From GCA-2718595 sp963935005 (GTDB lineage Bacteria > Gemmatimonadota > Gemmatimonadetes > Longimicrobiales > Gaopeijiaceae): 40,724 bases of DNA. The translations under genes and the position numbers were made by a program. Of this stretch, positions 23,630 to 31,309 are shown piece after piece; the stretch's first letter is position 1; every line of letters begins with the position of its first letter. Below the pieces are notes generated by a model. It did not search any database and was not told the origin of the DNA. It was given only the letters and a program-made list of their open reading frames with translations. The DNA is taken from positions 1 to 40,724 of the forward strand of contig CAWWAX010000006.1 of assembly GCA_963935005.1 (NCBI GenBank), read 5' to 3'.

Positions 23630-24779
23630 TTGTAAAAGCCAGAGCTTCTATTAGGGCCTCTATGTCATCCTGATTGTTGTAGACGTTCGGGGATACTCTC
23701 AATGAGTTTCCCCGAACTGAGACGAAGACCTTTCTTCTGTCCAATTCTTTTTTTAAAGATTCCAAGCTTAATTGTTTTGGTAGTGTTAATCCAAGCAGGT
23801 GGCCAGCTCTGTGCGGTCGCTCCTCGGCTGAAAAGCCGAATTCAGTGACTTCCTCAACGAGCTTGTCGGTTAGGTCGCTGCAATAAGCTTGAATGGCATG
23901 TGGGGTCCATTGTTCTAGCAAATTTAGAGCGGCGGCGAGCATGGGTAGTAGAATGAAATTGGAGCATTCTCCAACATCATAACGAACGGCTCCAGGTTGG
24001 TAGAGTTCTTGATAATCAACTAAACCTGAAAAGTCTTGGCTTCCTTGCCGTCCTATCCAAGTTTCTTCGAGTGGTACGCCTTCATCGAAACGAGAATTGA
24101 AATAGGCTACCCCTATGGAGTATGGACCTAAAAGCCATTTGTAGCCTGCTACTATAAGGACGTCTGGGCGTATTGCTGTAACGTCGAAGGGCAAGGCTCC
24201 CACTGATTGGGTACCATCGACTACTAAGGCTGTCCCCAGTTCTTGTGCGCGTTGACTAATAGCTGGTAAGTCGAAGAGGGTGCCATCCGTCCAATGGACA
24301 TGGGGAACACTTATGATGGCCGTGTCTTTGTCCATACTATCTAAAATGCGCTCGTTCCAATCACTACCTTTGTGGACCGTAGAATCAGGAATAACCGTTC
24401 TCAGCTCAGCACCTACTTCCTCCGCTTTTTTTCTCCATGTGTAAACATTCCCAGGGAATTGTTCATGAAGTATGACTATGTTTTGCCCACGTTTAACAGG
24501 AAGATTTCGGGCTGCTATTGCAGCTCCGTAAGATGCTGATGGTATTATCGCTATGCGATTAGGCTCAGAGACCCCGATTAGCTTGGAGAAATATTGTCGG
24601 ACTTCATTTCTTTCCGTGAAAAAATCATCTGGGAGGATATTAGTCGGTTCTCGTTTGCGAAGTACTCCTCGGACTCCAGCTTCTTCTACCTCTGTAGGCA
24701 AGGGAGACAGATAGGCACAGTTCAGGTAGTGTACTTCTTTTGAAAGGAGGAAAGCATCTCTCTTGCATGCCAGGGTCAT
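23616..24779 (-). CDS. Class V PLP-dependent aminotransferase/epimerase-like enzyme
   Basis: A 387-residue fold-type I enzyme of the class V group (cysteine desulfurase, isopenicillin N epimerase-like, kynureninase relatives). Visible features are the N-terminal YLNCAYLSPLP, the cofactor-binding ASYGAAIAARNLP, VPHVHWTDGTLFDL, VVDGTQSVGALPFDV (Asp pairing with the pyridine nitrogen) and VAGYKWLLGPYSIG with the Schiff-base lysine. No cysteine stands where a desulfurase has its persulfide Cys loop, so sulfur transfer is unlikely. The neighbours are a TAXI-TRAP importer upstream on the same strand (89-nt gap). An amino-acid epimerase, lyase or transaminase acting on the imported substrate is the best guess; the exact reaction is not readable. 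Confidence 0.8.
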   Translation of the reverse strand: MTLACKRDAFLLSKEVHYLNCAYLSPLPTEVEEAGVRGVLRKREPTNILPDDFFTERNEVRQYFSKLIGVSEPNRIAIIPSASYGAAIAARNLPVKRGQNIVILHEQFPGNVYTWRKKAEEVGAELRTVIPDSTVHKGSDWNERILDSMDKDTAIISVPHVHWTDGTLFDLPAISQRAQELGTALVVDGTQSVGALPFDVTAIRPDVLIVAGYKWLLGPYSIGVAYFNSRFDEGVPLEETWIGRQGSQDFSGLVDYQELYQPGAVRYDVGECSNFILLPMLAAALNLLEQWTPHAIQAYCSDLTDKLVEEVTEFGFSAEERPHRAGHLLGLTLPKQLSLESLKKELDRRKVFVSVRGNSLRVSPNVYNNQDDIEALIEALAFTIKGR

Positions 24780-24868
24780 CTCGTGTTACCAGGAATAGTG
24801 GCGTCTGCTGAAATTCGAAGAAATCTGAAATTCCTCGAAGCGGCCCTTGCTGATTGAAGATAATAATC

Positions 24869-25831
24869 TCACCTGATTCCTGACCACCATTGCTCGACAC
24901 CTGGGTGGACTGGTATTGGTGCATCTTCGAGAAACGCAAGGTCAATCTCTCGTGCCATGATGGATACATTTTCCAGTGCTTGTCTCTCATTGTCTATTAG
25001 GTTTAGGACATTGATTACAATATCATTTGGTAAAGTTTCAGAAGCTACTATCCAGTTAAGAACAATGGCTGTTGAGATAGGTTCATCTAAGCCAGGATAA
25101 ATTCCACCTGGTATTTCCCCTCGTCCAAAATAGGGGTAAAGGTCGATCAGTTGCGTTATTCGACTTGGGGTAATCGGTAGCAACCGTGCTCCTCCTGTTG
25201 CTGTAGCTTCGAGAATGGCCGCAGCGGGGTATCCGACACTAATGATGGCCGCATCAATTGCTCTGTCTCTTAATGCTGATGCAGATTCGTTAAACGACAA
25301 ATAGCGAACGTCTACATCTTGATAAGTGAGGCCATGTGCCTCCAAGATCCTCTTAGAGATCTGTTCTGTTCCGCTTCCTGGTGCTCCGACTGATACTCGT
25401 AATCCCCTGAAGTCTTCAATGCTTTGAGCTTCGGATCCTTCACGGACTAAAATATGAGTTGGATTAGGATAAAGTGGTGCCACCACCCTAAGGTCAGGGA
25501 CTGTTCCGTTGAACTCTGGGCTTCCAAAGTATGCGTCATAAACGGTATTCGCAGTTGCAAATGCGAGTTCCATTTGGCCAGCACGTATCCGGTTGATGTT
25601 TTCTACAGCACCGCCAGTCACCTCTGCGTTAAAAATTTGGTTTTCATCCGCTTGTGTTAAAAGGCTGGCGATGACGCCACCAAGAGGGTAATAGATTCCA
25701 CCAGTACCAGCGGTTCCTAAGCTAAAGAAACTAGGTGCACCGCTGGGATCACCTGAGCAACCTACAATAAAAATCAGGAGTGCCAGGATGAATCTCCTCG
25801 GTCTCTGAAAATGTCTCTTTGTTTCAACCAC
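24869..25831 (-). CDS. TAXI-family TRAP transporter solute-binding lipoprotein
   Basis: A 320-residue extracytoplasmic binding protein. The start is GTG with a full AAGGAGGT ribosome site just upstream. Residues 13-25 form a signal ending in lipobox IVGC (Cys25). The mature part opens FFSLGTAGTGGIYYPLGG, the defining TAXI motif, and continues with VTGGAVENINRIRAGQMELAFATANT and LRVSVGAPGSGTEQISKRIL, both typical. TAXI proteins deliver ligands such as glutamate or 2-oxoglutarate to a fused TRAP permease using a sodium or proton gradient. It follows the permease gene by 57 nt. The ligand here is unknown; amino acids or 2-oxoacids would fit the neighbourhood. Confidence 0.93.
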   Translation of the reverse strand: MVETKRHFQRPRRFILALLIFIVGCSGDPSGAPSFFSLGTAGTGGIYYPLGGVIASLLTQADENQIFNAEVTGGAVENINRIRAGQMELAFATANTVYDAYFGSPEFNGTVPDLRVVAPLYPNPTHILVREGSEAQSIEDFRGLRVSVGAPGSGTEQISKRILEAHGLTYQDVDVRYLSFNESASALRDRAIDAAIISVGYPAAAILEATATGGARLLPITPSRITQLIDLYPYFGRGEIPGGIYPGLDEPISTAIVLNWIVASETLPNDIVINVLNLIDNERQALENVSIMAREIDLAFLEDAPIPVHPGVEQWWSGIR

Positions 25832-25888
25832 CGTATAACCTCCTTAGAAGTTTGCTTCAGTCAAAAATAAGCCGTTGCCTAGAACCTT

Positions 25889-27712
25889 CTATTTTCTCAG
25901 AAGTATCAGAGCAAGTAGCAAAATACCAATTATATCTGTTTCCCAGCCAGGAAACATCAAAGTTCCAGATGCTACACAAAGTAAAATTCTCTCCCACGCC
26001 ATAAGGTGTCTGGAAGTGAATCCAATCCCAGCCGCCGCCAGGGCTGTCACTCCAGCGATGCCAGTACAGAGCGCCTGGGCTATTCCTAACTTACTTCCCT
26101 GCAATAGCAGAGGAGAAAAACCTTCACTGGAGGCAAACATAAAGGGAACAATAAATCCTACTGAGGCCAGTATGACGGCAGTAAATGCAGTTTTCATGGG
26201 GGGCGAGTCAGCAATGCCAGCAGCAGCGTATGCGGCTAAAGATACCGGTGGGGTGACGTTAGAGATACAGCCGAAATAAAAGATGAAGAGGTGAGCTGCC
26301 AGCAGGGGAACGCCTAATTCTGTCAAAGCGGGTGCCCCAAGGGCAGCTAAGACAACATAGGCGGCTGTTGTAGGCAGTCCCATTCCTAGAATGATCGAAC
26401 CAAGTCCAGTGAGAAAAAGAGCCACGAAAAGATTCCCACCCGAAACAGTGATAATGAGTTCTGACATCCTTAATCCGATGCCAGTGAGGGAAGCCACACC
26501 TACAACGATTCCAGCCGCAGCACATGCTGAGGCTACCTGTACAGCACCCTTCGCTCCAGAATTTAAAGCTCTAGTAATGTCTTGCCAGCCCAACCAAGTA
26601 TCCTTCCTCAAACATGTGACTGCCAAGGCAGAGGCTACTCCCCAAAAAGCGGCTCGACTGGGCGAACTTCCTTGAAGTAGGACGATCACAATAGCTACAA
26701 GGGGAAGAAGAAGGTGGATTCGGGACCAAAGCTTTTCATCTCTAGTTTCTGTGGACGGTTCTAGTCCCATCTTGCAGGCTTGAAAGTGAATCGCCATCAA
26801 TAAAGCAACATAATAAAGGATTGCAGGGATGGCGGCGGCGAGGGCGACTTCGCCGTAGGGTATATTTGTCCAAGTGGCCAGAATGAACGCACCAGCACCC
26901 ATTATTGGAGGCATGAGTTGCCCACCTGTACTCGCGGCAGACTCAATTGCAGCGGCGAAATAAGGTTTGAATCCAGCCCTTCGCATAAGCGGGATGGTGA
27001 AGGTTCCAGTTGTTACTACATTGGCGACTGCACTTCCCGAGAGAGAACCCATGAGAGCACTTGCTACTGCCGCAGTTTTGGCTGGGCCTCCTCGGGTCTT
27101 TCCAGCCACCCTGTCGGCCAATCCGATAAGAAGTGCTCCACCTCCTGCCACATCTAGAACAGCGCCAAAAAGAATAAAGAGATAGACGAATTGTGCGGAA
27201 ACCCCCAGAGGGATGCCCCAAATGCCTTCAGTAGATAAGTATAAATGTTCTACTAGCCGTTGTACTCCATATCCTCGATGAGCAAGTATTCCTGGCAAAT
27301 AGGGCCCTGAAAAAGCAAATGCAAGAGCAAGTATGGCCACCGTCACTAAGCCCCACCCAGTAAATCGCCTTGCCAGTTCCAAGACGAGCAGCAAGGTGAT
27401 GGATCCAGCTATCAAATCCAGGTTTGTCGGCGATCCAGAACGCGAAACAAGAACTTGATACTGCGAAACCAAGTAGATACACGAAGTGACGGTCAGACAT
27501 GCTAGCAATACTGACAGATACTTGGATCCGCGAGAGGTATTCCTTTTTTTAGAATATAGGTCCGCTCCCACAAAACCCAGTATAGACATGAAGGCTAAGT
27601 GAATAGGTCTTTGAATTAGGGCCGTGAAAGGTGCAATCGCTGCAACCATATGAAAAACTGCAGCAGCAGCAGCTACTGCGGTTACAATGGCTTTCCTTTC
27701 TATTTTGAACAT
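25889..27712 (-). CDS. TRAP transporter fused 4TM/12TM permease (TAXI type)
   Basis: A 607-residue membrane protein joining the small DctQ-like part (first ~4 helices) to the large DctM-like part. Typical features are GTIPLMRRAGF-like text (TFTIPLMRRAGFKPYFAAAIESAASTGGQ), IMGAGAFILA, MGLPTTAAYVVLA and HLFIFYFGCISNVTPPVSLAAYAAAG, the last being a hallmark of TAXI permeases. Secondary transport driven by sodium or protons, with the lipoprotein encoded just downstream, makes a complete importer. It is the first gene of the minus-strand unit permease, binding protein, PLP enzyme. The 281 bases upstream (27713-27993) are a divergent promoter region with no further gene that I can see. Confidence 0.95.
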   Translation of the reverse strand: MFKIERKAIVTAVAAAAAVFHMVAAIAPFTALIQRPIHLAFMSILGFVGADLYSKKRNTSRGSKYLSVLLACLTVTSCIYLVSQYQVLVSRSGSPTNLDLIAGSITLLLVLELARRFTGWGLVTVAILALAFAFSGPYLPGILAHRGYGVQRLVEHLYLSTEGIWGIPLGVSAQFVYLFILFGAVLDVAGGGALLIGLADRVAGKTRGGPAKTAAVASALMGSLSGSAVANVVTTGTFTIPLMRRAGFKPYFAAAIESAASTGGQLMPPIMGAGAFILATWTNIPYGEVALAAAIPAILYYVALLMAIHFQACKMGLEPSTETRDEKLWSRIHLLLPLVAIVIVLLQGSSPSRAAFWGVASALAVTCLRKDTWLGWQDITRALNSGAKGAVQVASACAAAGIVVGVASLTGIGLRMSELIITVSGGNLFVALFLTGLGSIILGMGLPTTAAYVVLAALGAPALTELGVPLLAAHLFIFYFGCISNVTPPVSLAAYAAAGIADSPPMKTAFTAVILASVGFIVPFMFASSEGFSPLLLQGSKLGIAQALCTGIAGVTALAAAGIGFTSRHLMAWERILLCVASGTLMFPGWETDIIGILLLALILLRK

Positions 27713-27993
27713 TCTATAGATCCTTATCGACAGGCTGATTGACTGAGCAATTATATCACTAGTTCAAGTCCGATGTATTCGTGTGTAAGTTCCAGTATCC
27801 AGTATGTAGAATTGTGGCCTAACTATCGACGCCTATTTTACATCTTCTGGCCTGCCAGGAACATAGTTGGTAGCAGATAGGATAGATTGATTTCGCACTT
27901 CATCACAACTCACCTCTTGGCCTATGTGGCCTAAACGGGTTATCGTTTGCTTGGAGATGAAGTAGATGAACTTGTCACACTAGGGGAAAAATC

Positions 27994-28614
27994 ATGAGCC
28001 TTCGGACGAATCCCGATAGGATCCTTGATAATATTGATAAGCAGAAACTCCGAGAAGAGGAGAGTCAAAGCAATCAAAACCGCCAAGCCATAGGTAGAGC
28101 GCTTAATACTGATACTCCAGATCTAGACGCCACTACACCAGAGAGGACAAAGCGACTTTTTCAGGTTGTTCAAGACGCTTATAGCTTGGCGGCTTCCAAT
28201 ACTGAACTGGGAAGATTGGCTTCTCATTTTCGAGCAGTTGGTGATATACCTAATCATCATGGCAGGGGCGATGTATCGGTTTCGATACAGTACGTCGATT
28301 CTCCTAGGTTAGACGATATTGGGATGGCTCCTTATGAGATAGTCCCCCAAAGATTGCTAGATGCGAAGAAAGAAACCAAGACAAGTCGCCCAGACGTCAA
28401 TGCGCTTAAGGTTCTCCGACTCGAGATACGCAACGGTGTTTTAACAGCTTATAAGAAACTTGCTCCACGGATTAAAGACGCTCTTCGAGACAGGGCAGAT
28501 ATGGGCCATGTGGCTGTCCAAATCACCATGGATGTGCGGCCTGCATCTTCAGAGAATAAGTCTGTCCAGGAGGGAGGCTTAGATCTGATGGGCTTGGTTC
28601 AGGCTGAAGAATAG
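27994..28614 (+). CDS. Uncharacterised 206-residue soluble protein
   Basis: I do not recognise this gene. It has a good ribosome site (AGGGGA) before the ATG and codon use like its neighbours, so it is probably real. The protein is charged, with no signal or membrane helix. The first 80 residues look helical and rich in Gln, Arg, Asp and Glu. A central stretch (VSVSIQYVDSPRLDDIGMAPYEIVPQ) and a later one (VAVQITMDVRP) look like beta strands, with a helix ITAYKKLAPR-like (LTAYKKLAPRIKDALRDRADM) between. There are no cysteines. It lies alone on the plus strand between the TRAP module and the NSAR operon, and converges on NSAR with only 37 nt between stops. Confidence 0.6.
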   Translation: MSLRTNPDRILDNIDKQKLREEESQSNQNRQAIGRALNTDTPDLDATTPERTKRLFQVVQDAYSLAASNTELGRLASHFRAVGDIPNHHGRGDVSVSIQYVDSPRLDDIGMAPYEIVPQRLLDAKKETKTSRPDVNALKVLRLEIRNGVLTAYKKLAPRIKDALRDRADMGHVAVQITMDVRPASSENKSVQEGGLDLMGLVQAEE

Positions 28615-28633
28615 AAGCAACGCTTGACCAACC

Positions 28634-28665
28634 GCCAACAGTTCCTGGTTATTAGAACTGTTGGC
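28634..28665. terminator. 11-bp hairpin between convergent genes
   Basis: GCCAACAGTTC (28634-28644) is the exact reverse complement of GAACTGTTGGC (28655-28665), with a 10-nt loop that contains the NSAR stop codon (28652-28654). It starts 20 nt after the stop of the plus-strand gene. Position and symmetry suggest a bidirectional terminator, though neither strand shows a T-tract. It may instead only stabilise 3' ends. Confidence 0.5.
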
Positions 28666-29752
28666 TACGAACAGTTAGCTTCTTCACCCGATCTTCCAAG
28701 ACACTTACTCCGATTCCGGTACCTGTCGGCACCGGGACATGCCCATCTTTAATGGTGAATTCTGGATCCACAATATCCTCAGCCCAGTATCTTTGGCTCT
28801 CGGAAATGTCTCCCGGAAGCACGAATCCTGGCAGGCAGGCTAAAGCTACGTTATGAGCTCTTCCGACGCCGGATTCAAGCATGCCGCCACACCACACGGG
28901 TATATTTGCTTCCAAACAGATGTCGTGGATGGCTTTTGATGAAGCAATTCCGCCAACTCTTCCAGGCTTGATGTTAATTATCTGGCAAGATCCTAATTCG
29001 AGTGCAAGCTTAGCATCGCGGACGGACCTGATCGACTCGTCTAAACAAATAGGGGTTTGAAGTTCTTGCTGTAGCCGTGAATGGTCCAAATAGTCATCGT
29101 AAGCCAATGGTTGTTCGATCATCATCAGGTCAAATTGGTCTAGCTCTTTTAGAATGTCCATATCCTGTAATGTATAAGCAGAGTTAGCGTCTACCATGAT
29201 TCGGGTGTCTGGGTATAGATCTCGGATATTCCCCACCATGCGCACATCACGTCCTGGCTTGATTTTTAACTTGATTCGGGAGTATCCCTTTTCGATGAAG
29301 TCGCCGACTTTTTTTGCTAGCTCTTCATCATTCGGTTGGAGACCCACACTAACACCAACTTCAACTTTCTGTTTTGTGCCACCTATAATAGATCTCAATG
29401 GTTTGTTCTGTGTCTTGGCTTCGAGGTCGAGTAAGGCCATCTCTACAGCTGCCTTGGCCATTGGATGACCTTTAATCCAGTCGGTCTCCTTCATACTCTT
29501 CTGAGTTGAAGCTACTTCTTTCCCTATCATTTGTGGTAAAATGAGTTGTGTTAGAATGGACCATGCTGTCTCACATGTTTCGTAGGAGTAACCAGGGTCC
29601 TCGCCTGCTACACACTCGCTCCAACCTGCCAGTCCATCGGAGAACAGAGTCAACAGAATGACACGCCTGTCATAACAGACGCCGCTTGAGATTTCAAAAG
29701 GTTCTTTCAGTTGCATCTTTATTTCTCGTAATACGATACGATCAATTTTCAA
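28652..29752 (-). CDS. N-succinylamino acid racemase (NSAR/OSBS subfamily)
   Basis: An enolase-superfamily enzyme of 366 residues in the o-succinylbenzoate synthase/NSAR group. The acid-base and metal set is complete: KLKIKPG (Lys163), DAN (Asp188), IEQP (Glu213), LDES (Asp238) and NIKPGRVGG (Lys262). Each is at or within one position of its counterpart in the Amycolatopsis enzyme. Arg265 matches the Amycolatopsis Arg266 linked to racemase ability, and GGMLESGVGRAHN is also family-typical. No men genes are nearby, while a GNAT transferase and an M20 hydrolase are. This fits the known pathway in which D-amino acids are N-succinylated, racemised and hydrolysed to L-amino acids. The TTG start has GGAG 8 nt upstream. 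Menaquinone synthesis is the less likely alternative. Confidence 0.88.
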   Translation of the reverse strand: MKIDRIVLREIKMQLKEPFEISSGVCYDRRVILLTLFSDGLAGWSECVAGEDPGYSYETCETAWSILTQLILPQMIGKEVASTQKSMKETDWIKGHPMAKAAVEMALLDLEAKTQNKPLRSIIGGTKQKVEVGVSVGLQPNDEELAKKVGDFIEKGYSRIKLKIKPGRDVRMVGNIRDLYPDTRIMVDANSAYTLQDMDILKELDQFDLMMIEQPLAYDDYLDHSRLQQELQTPICLDESIRSVRDAKLALELGSCQIINIKPGRVGGIASSKAIHDICLEANIPVWCGGMLESGVGRAHNVALACLPGFVLPGDISESQRYWAEDIVDPEFTIKDGHVPVPTGTGIGVSVLEDRVKKLTVRSQQF

Positions 29753-29813
29753 GGTTTTATCTCCAGGTAGTACTGTTGAGTCATGTAACCATAGCGCGTT
29801 TGCTTCTTTTAAA

Positions 29814-30662
29814 TTATTTCAGGCGTTGGGAATCTAGTAACAGGTATTCAGAATAATCGGGTTTTCGCAAGAGTTCCCTTACCTCATAACCTCGATTTAT
29901 ATATGCAGTCAGGGCATCTCGTACTGCAATCCTCCATTCGATCGCCAAATCTAGGGAGTTTTGTTTCAGGTGTTGGATGGATAGTGGTATTGGCACCAGC
30001 ACGACTTCTGCAGCTAAATTCAAATCGGGTCGCATAGGTCGAACTAAGTCATCTTTACTCTTAACTTCGAAAGCAGAAGGGTACTCGTTTCTTTGATCAT
30101 GTACTGGTCCGTCCAACCTGCCTCGCATTCGTGTCACGGTTCTGTCTGAGTCCATGATCCAAGTCGTTACAAGTCGGTCAGTGCCGATGCCGCTGTGTAA
30201 TGGAGAGTCCGTTTGCCCGTAGATGTCCTTGACGTATTCTTTGGAGGTGGCTCCCAATTTCATCAAATTTAAATAAGCGTTTTTGGATTCTAGGGGATCA
30301 AAGGTCCAGTGCATCTTGTTTATACCTTTGGTCAAAAGAGTTTTTCGTTGATAATCTTTGAGCCTGACTCCTAGTCCAGAGTCTCGCAACTCTGGTTGTA
30401 CTGCAAGCATATCCGACCAATGAACTACTTCACCATTTTGTACTCCTGTCATTCCAAAAACGAAACCTACCAACTGCCCCTTAGGGTTGTATGCACCAGC
30501 TGCAATGCCAGTCAACCTTTGGCTTACCTTGAGAATGGCTACCGGTACACGCTCCGTGAAATGTCCCCCCCAGGTATCACTTTGGAATTTGACGCACTCC
30601 TGAAATTCATCAATTGATTCAAAAGGCCTGATCTCTATTTTTTCCATATCAGTATCAGTCAT
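29814..30662 (-). CDS. GNAT-family N-acyltransferase, probable D-amino acid N-succinyltransferase
   Basis: A 282-residue protein with an N-terminal GNAT fold (about 10-150; the acyl-CoA loop is near DMLAVQPELRDSGLGVRLKDYQR) and a C-terminal extension with PMRPDLNLAAEVVLVPIPLS. It belongs by appearance to the COG3375 group, which includes the succinyl-CoA:D-amino acid N-succinyltransferase found beside NSAR in Geobacillus. The gene lies between marR and NSAR, 23 nt and 61 nt away, all in one direction. The family reaction would make N-succinyl-D-amino acids for the racemase. The acyl donor is not visible in the sequence, so N-acetyl transfer remains possible. Confidence 0.82.
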   Translation of the reverse strand: MTDTDMEKIEIRPFESIDEFQECVKFQSDTWGGHFTERVPVAILKVSQRLTGIAAGAYNPKGQLVGFVFGMTGVQNGEVVHWSDMLAVQPELRDSGLGVRLKDYQRKTLLTKGINKMHWTFDPLESKNAYLNLMKLGATSKEYVKDIYGQTDSPLHSGIGTDRLVTTWIMDSDRTVTRMRGRLDGPVHDQRNEYPSAFEVKSKDDLVRPMRPDLNLAAEVVLVPIPLSIQHLKQNSLDLAIEWRIAVRDALTAYINRGYEVRELLRKPDYSEYLLLDSQRLK

Positions 30663-30685
30663 TTTCTATAGTCATAGTCAGCAGG

Positions 30686-31132
30686 TTAGCTAATAGCCCT
30701 TAAGTGAAGATATGAGTCTGCGGCTCTTTTTAAAGAATCCATGGCATCACTTCCAAGAACATCTTTGGCGTTATCCTCGGCTGCTCTCCAGACAGGCCCA
30801 GCCCTTTGCAACACTTTGTTACCCTGATCCGTCACACCGACACCTTGTCCCGTGCCTCCCTTTCTTTCTACAGTATGGATCCAGCCCCTTTTCCTCAGTA
30901 CCGAAAGTCCTCTGCTTACAGTGCTTTTTTCCATTTCTAGCATGCGTCCTATTTCCACTGCCCGAAGTCCTTCCAGGGAAGCAACCAATGCAAGCATCGT
31001 CAGTTGACTGGAGCCAATTCCAATGTTCCTCAGTGCGTCGTCGAATACTTGCGTCAGAATCCTGTCTAACATTCTGGTTCTACTGCAAACACAGGTACGG
31101 AGTATTTCTCGCGCCAGGTCTACTTGGCTCAT
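30686..31132 (-). CDS. MarR-family transcriptional regulator
   Basis: A 148-residue winged-helix repressor. The helix-turn-helix is LRAVEIGRMLEMEKSTVSRGLSVLRKRGWI, and the wing is ERKGGTGQGVGVTDQG. N- and C-terminal helices form the dimer, as usual. Two cysteines near the N-terminus (Cys14, Cys16 in TCVCSR) could sense oxidants or metals, but many MarR proteins have similar residues without such a role. It heads the operon marR, GNAT, NSAR. The site GGTTGTATATACATGG lies 10 nt before its start, so it probably represses its own operon, with release by a ligand such as an amino acid derivative (inferred). Confidence 0.9.
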   Translation of the reverse strand: MSQVDLAREILRTCVCSRTRMLDRILTQVFDDALRNIGIGSSQLTMLALVASLEGLRAVEIGRMLEMEKSTVSRGLSVLRKRGWIHTVERKGGTGQGVGVTDQGNKVLQRAGPVWRAAEDNAKDVLGSDAMDSLKRAADSYLHLRAIS

Positions 31133-31141
31133 ATCAAAATA

Positions 31142-31157
31142 GGTTGTATATACATGG
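31142..31157. promoter_or_regulatory. Candidate MarR operator next to the marR start
   Basis: GGTTGTATATACATGG has a perfect 10-bp TGTATATACA centre and begins 10 nt upstream of the marR start codon, where it would overlap the promoter or ribosome site. Its first 13 bases differ at one position from the core of the palindrome at 9180-9201. This position is typical for MarR autoregulation. Confidence 0.6.
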
Positions 31158-31218
31158 TAATCGCTAGTATTTTATGCTGCTGCTGAAAGTTACCACCGCC
31201 AGGAATATTCCATATTAA

Positions 31219-31236
31219 TAGTTGTGTGTACAACTA
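31219..31236. promoter_or_regulatory. Second candidate MarR site
   Basis: Perfect 7-bp arms TAGTTGT and ACAACTA flank a 4-nt GTGT centre. The GTTGT-N4-ACAAC core is the same as in the 9180 palindrome. It lies about 87 nt before the marR start. Confidence 0.5.
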
Positions 31237-31282
31237 GCAAGTCTAAGTATAGAATACAGGCTGTAAGCCTCCAATTGTCTGC

Positions 31283-31297
31283 GGTTGTGTATGCAAC
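31283..31297. promoter_or_regulatory. Third candidate MarR site
   Basis: GGTTGTGTATGCAAC keeps GTTG/CAAC arms around TGTATG, a weaker version of the same motif. It lies 13 nt before the 31310 end of the amidase gene, at the far edge of the marR upstream region. Three sites at 64-77 nt spacing suggest cooperative binding or an extended operator region. Confidence 0.4.
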
Positions 31298-31309
31298 AGA
31301 TATTACAGC

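Noticed and set aside
23616..24779. Cysteine desulfurase (IscS/SufS/NifS)
   Set aside because: No catalytic cysteine loop is seen, and no isc or suf genes are near; the class V fold alone does not imply desulfuration.
27713..27993. Repeated TGGCCTA strings as an operator array
   Set aside because: The three copies are short, unevenly spaced and not palindromic as a set; chance is sufficient.
28652..29752. o-Succinylbenzoate synthase (MenC) for menaquinone
   Set aside because: The same subfamily includes MenC, but no men genes adjoin it, while a GNAT transferase and an M20 hydrolase do. NSAR is favoured, though dual activity is possible.
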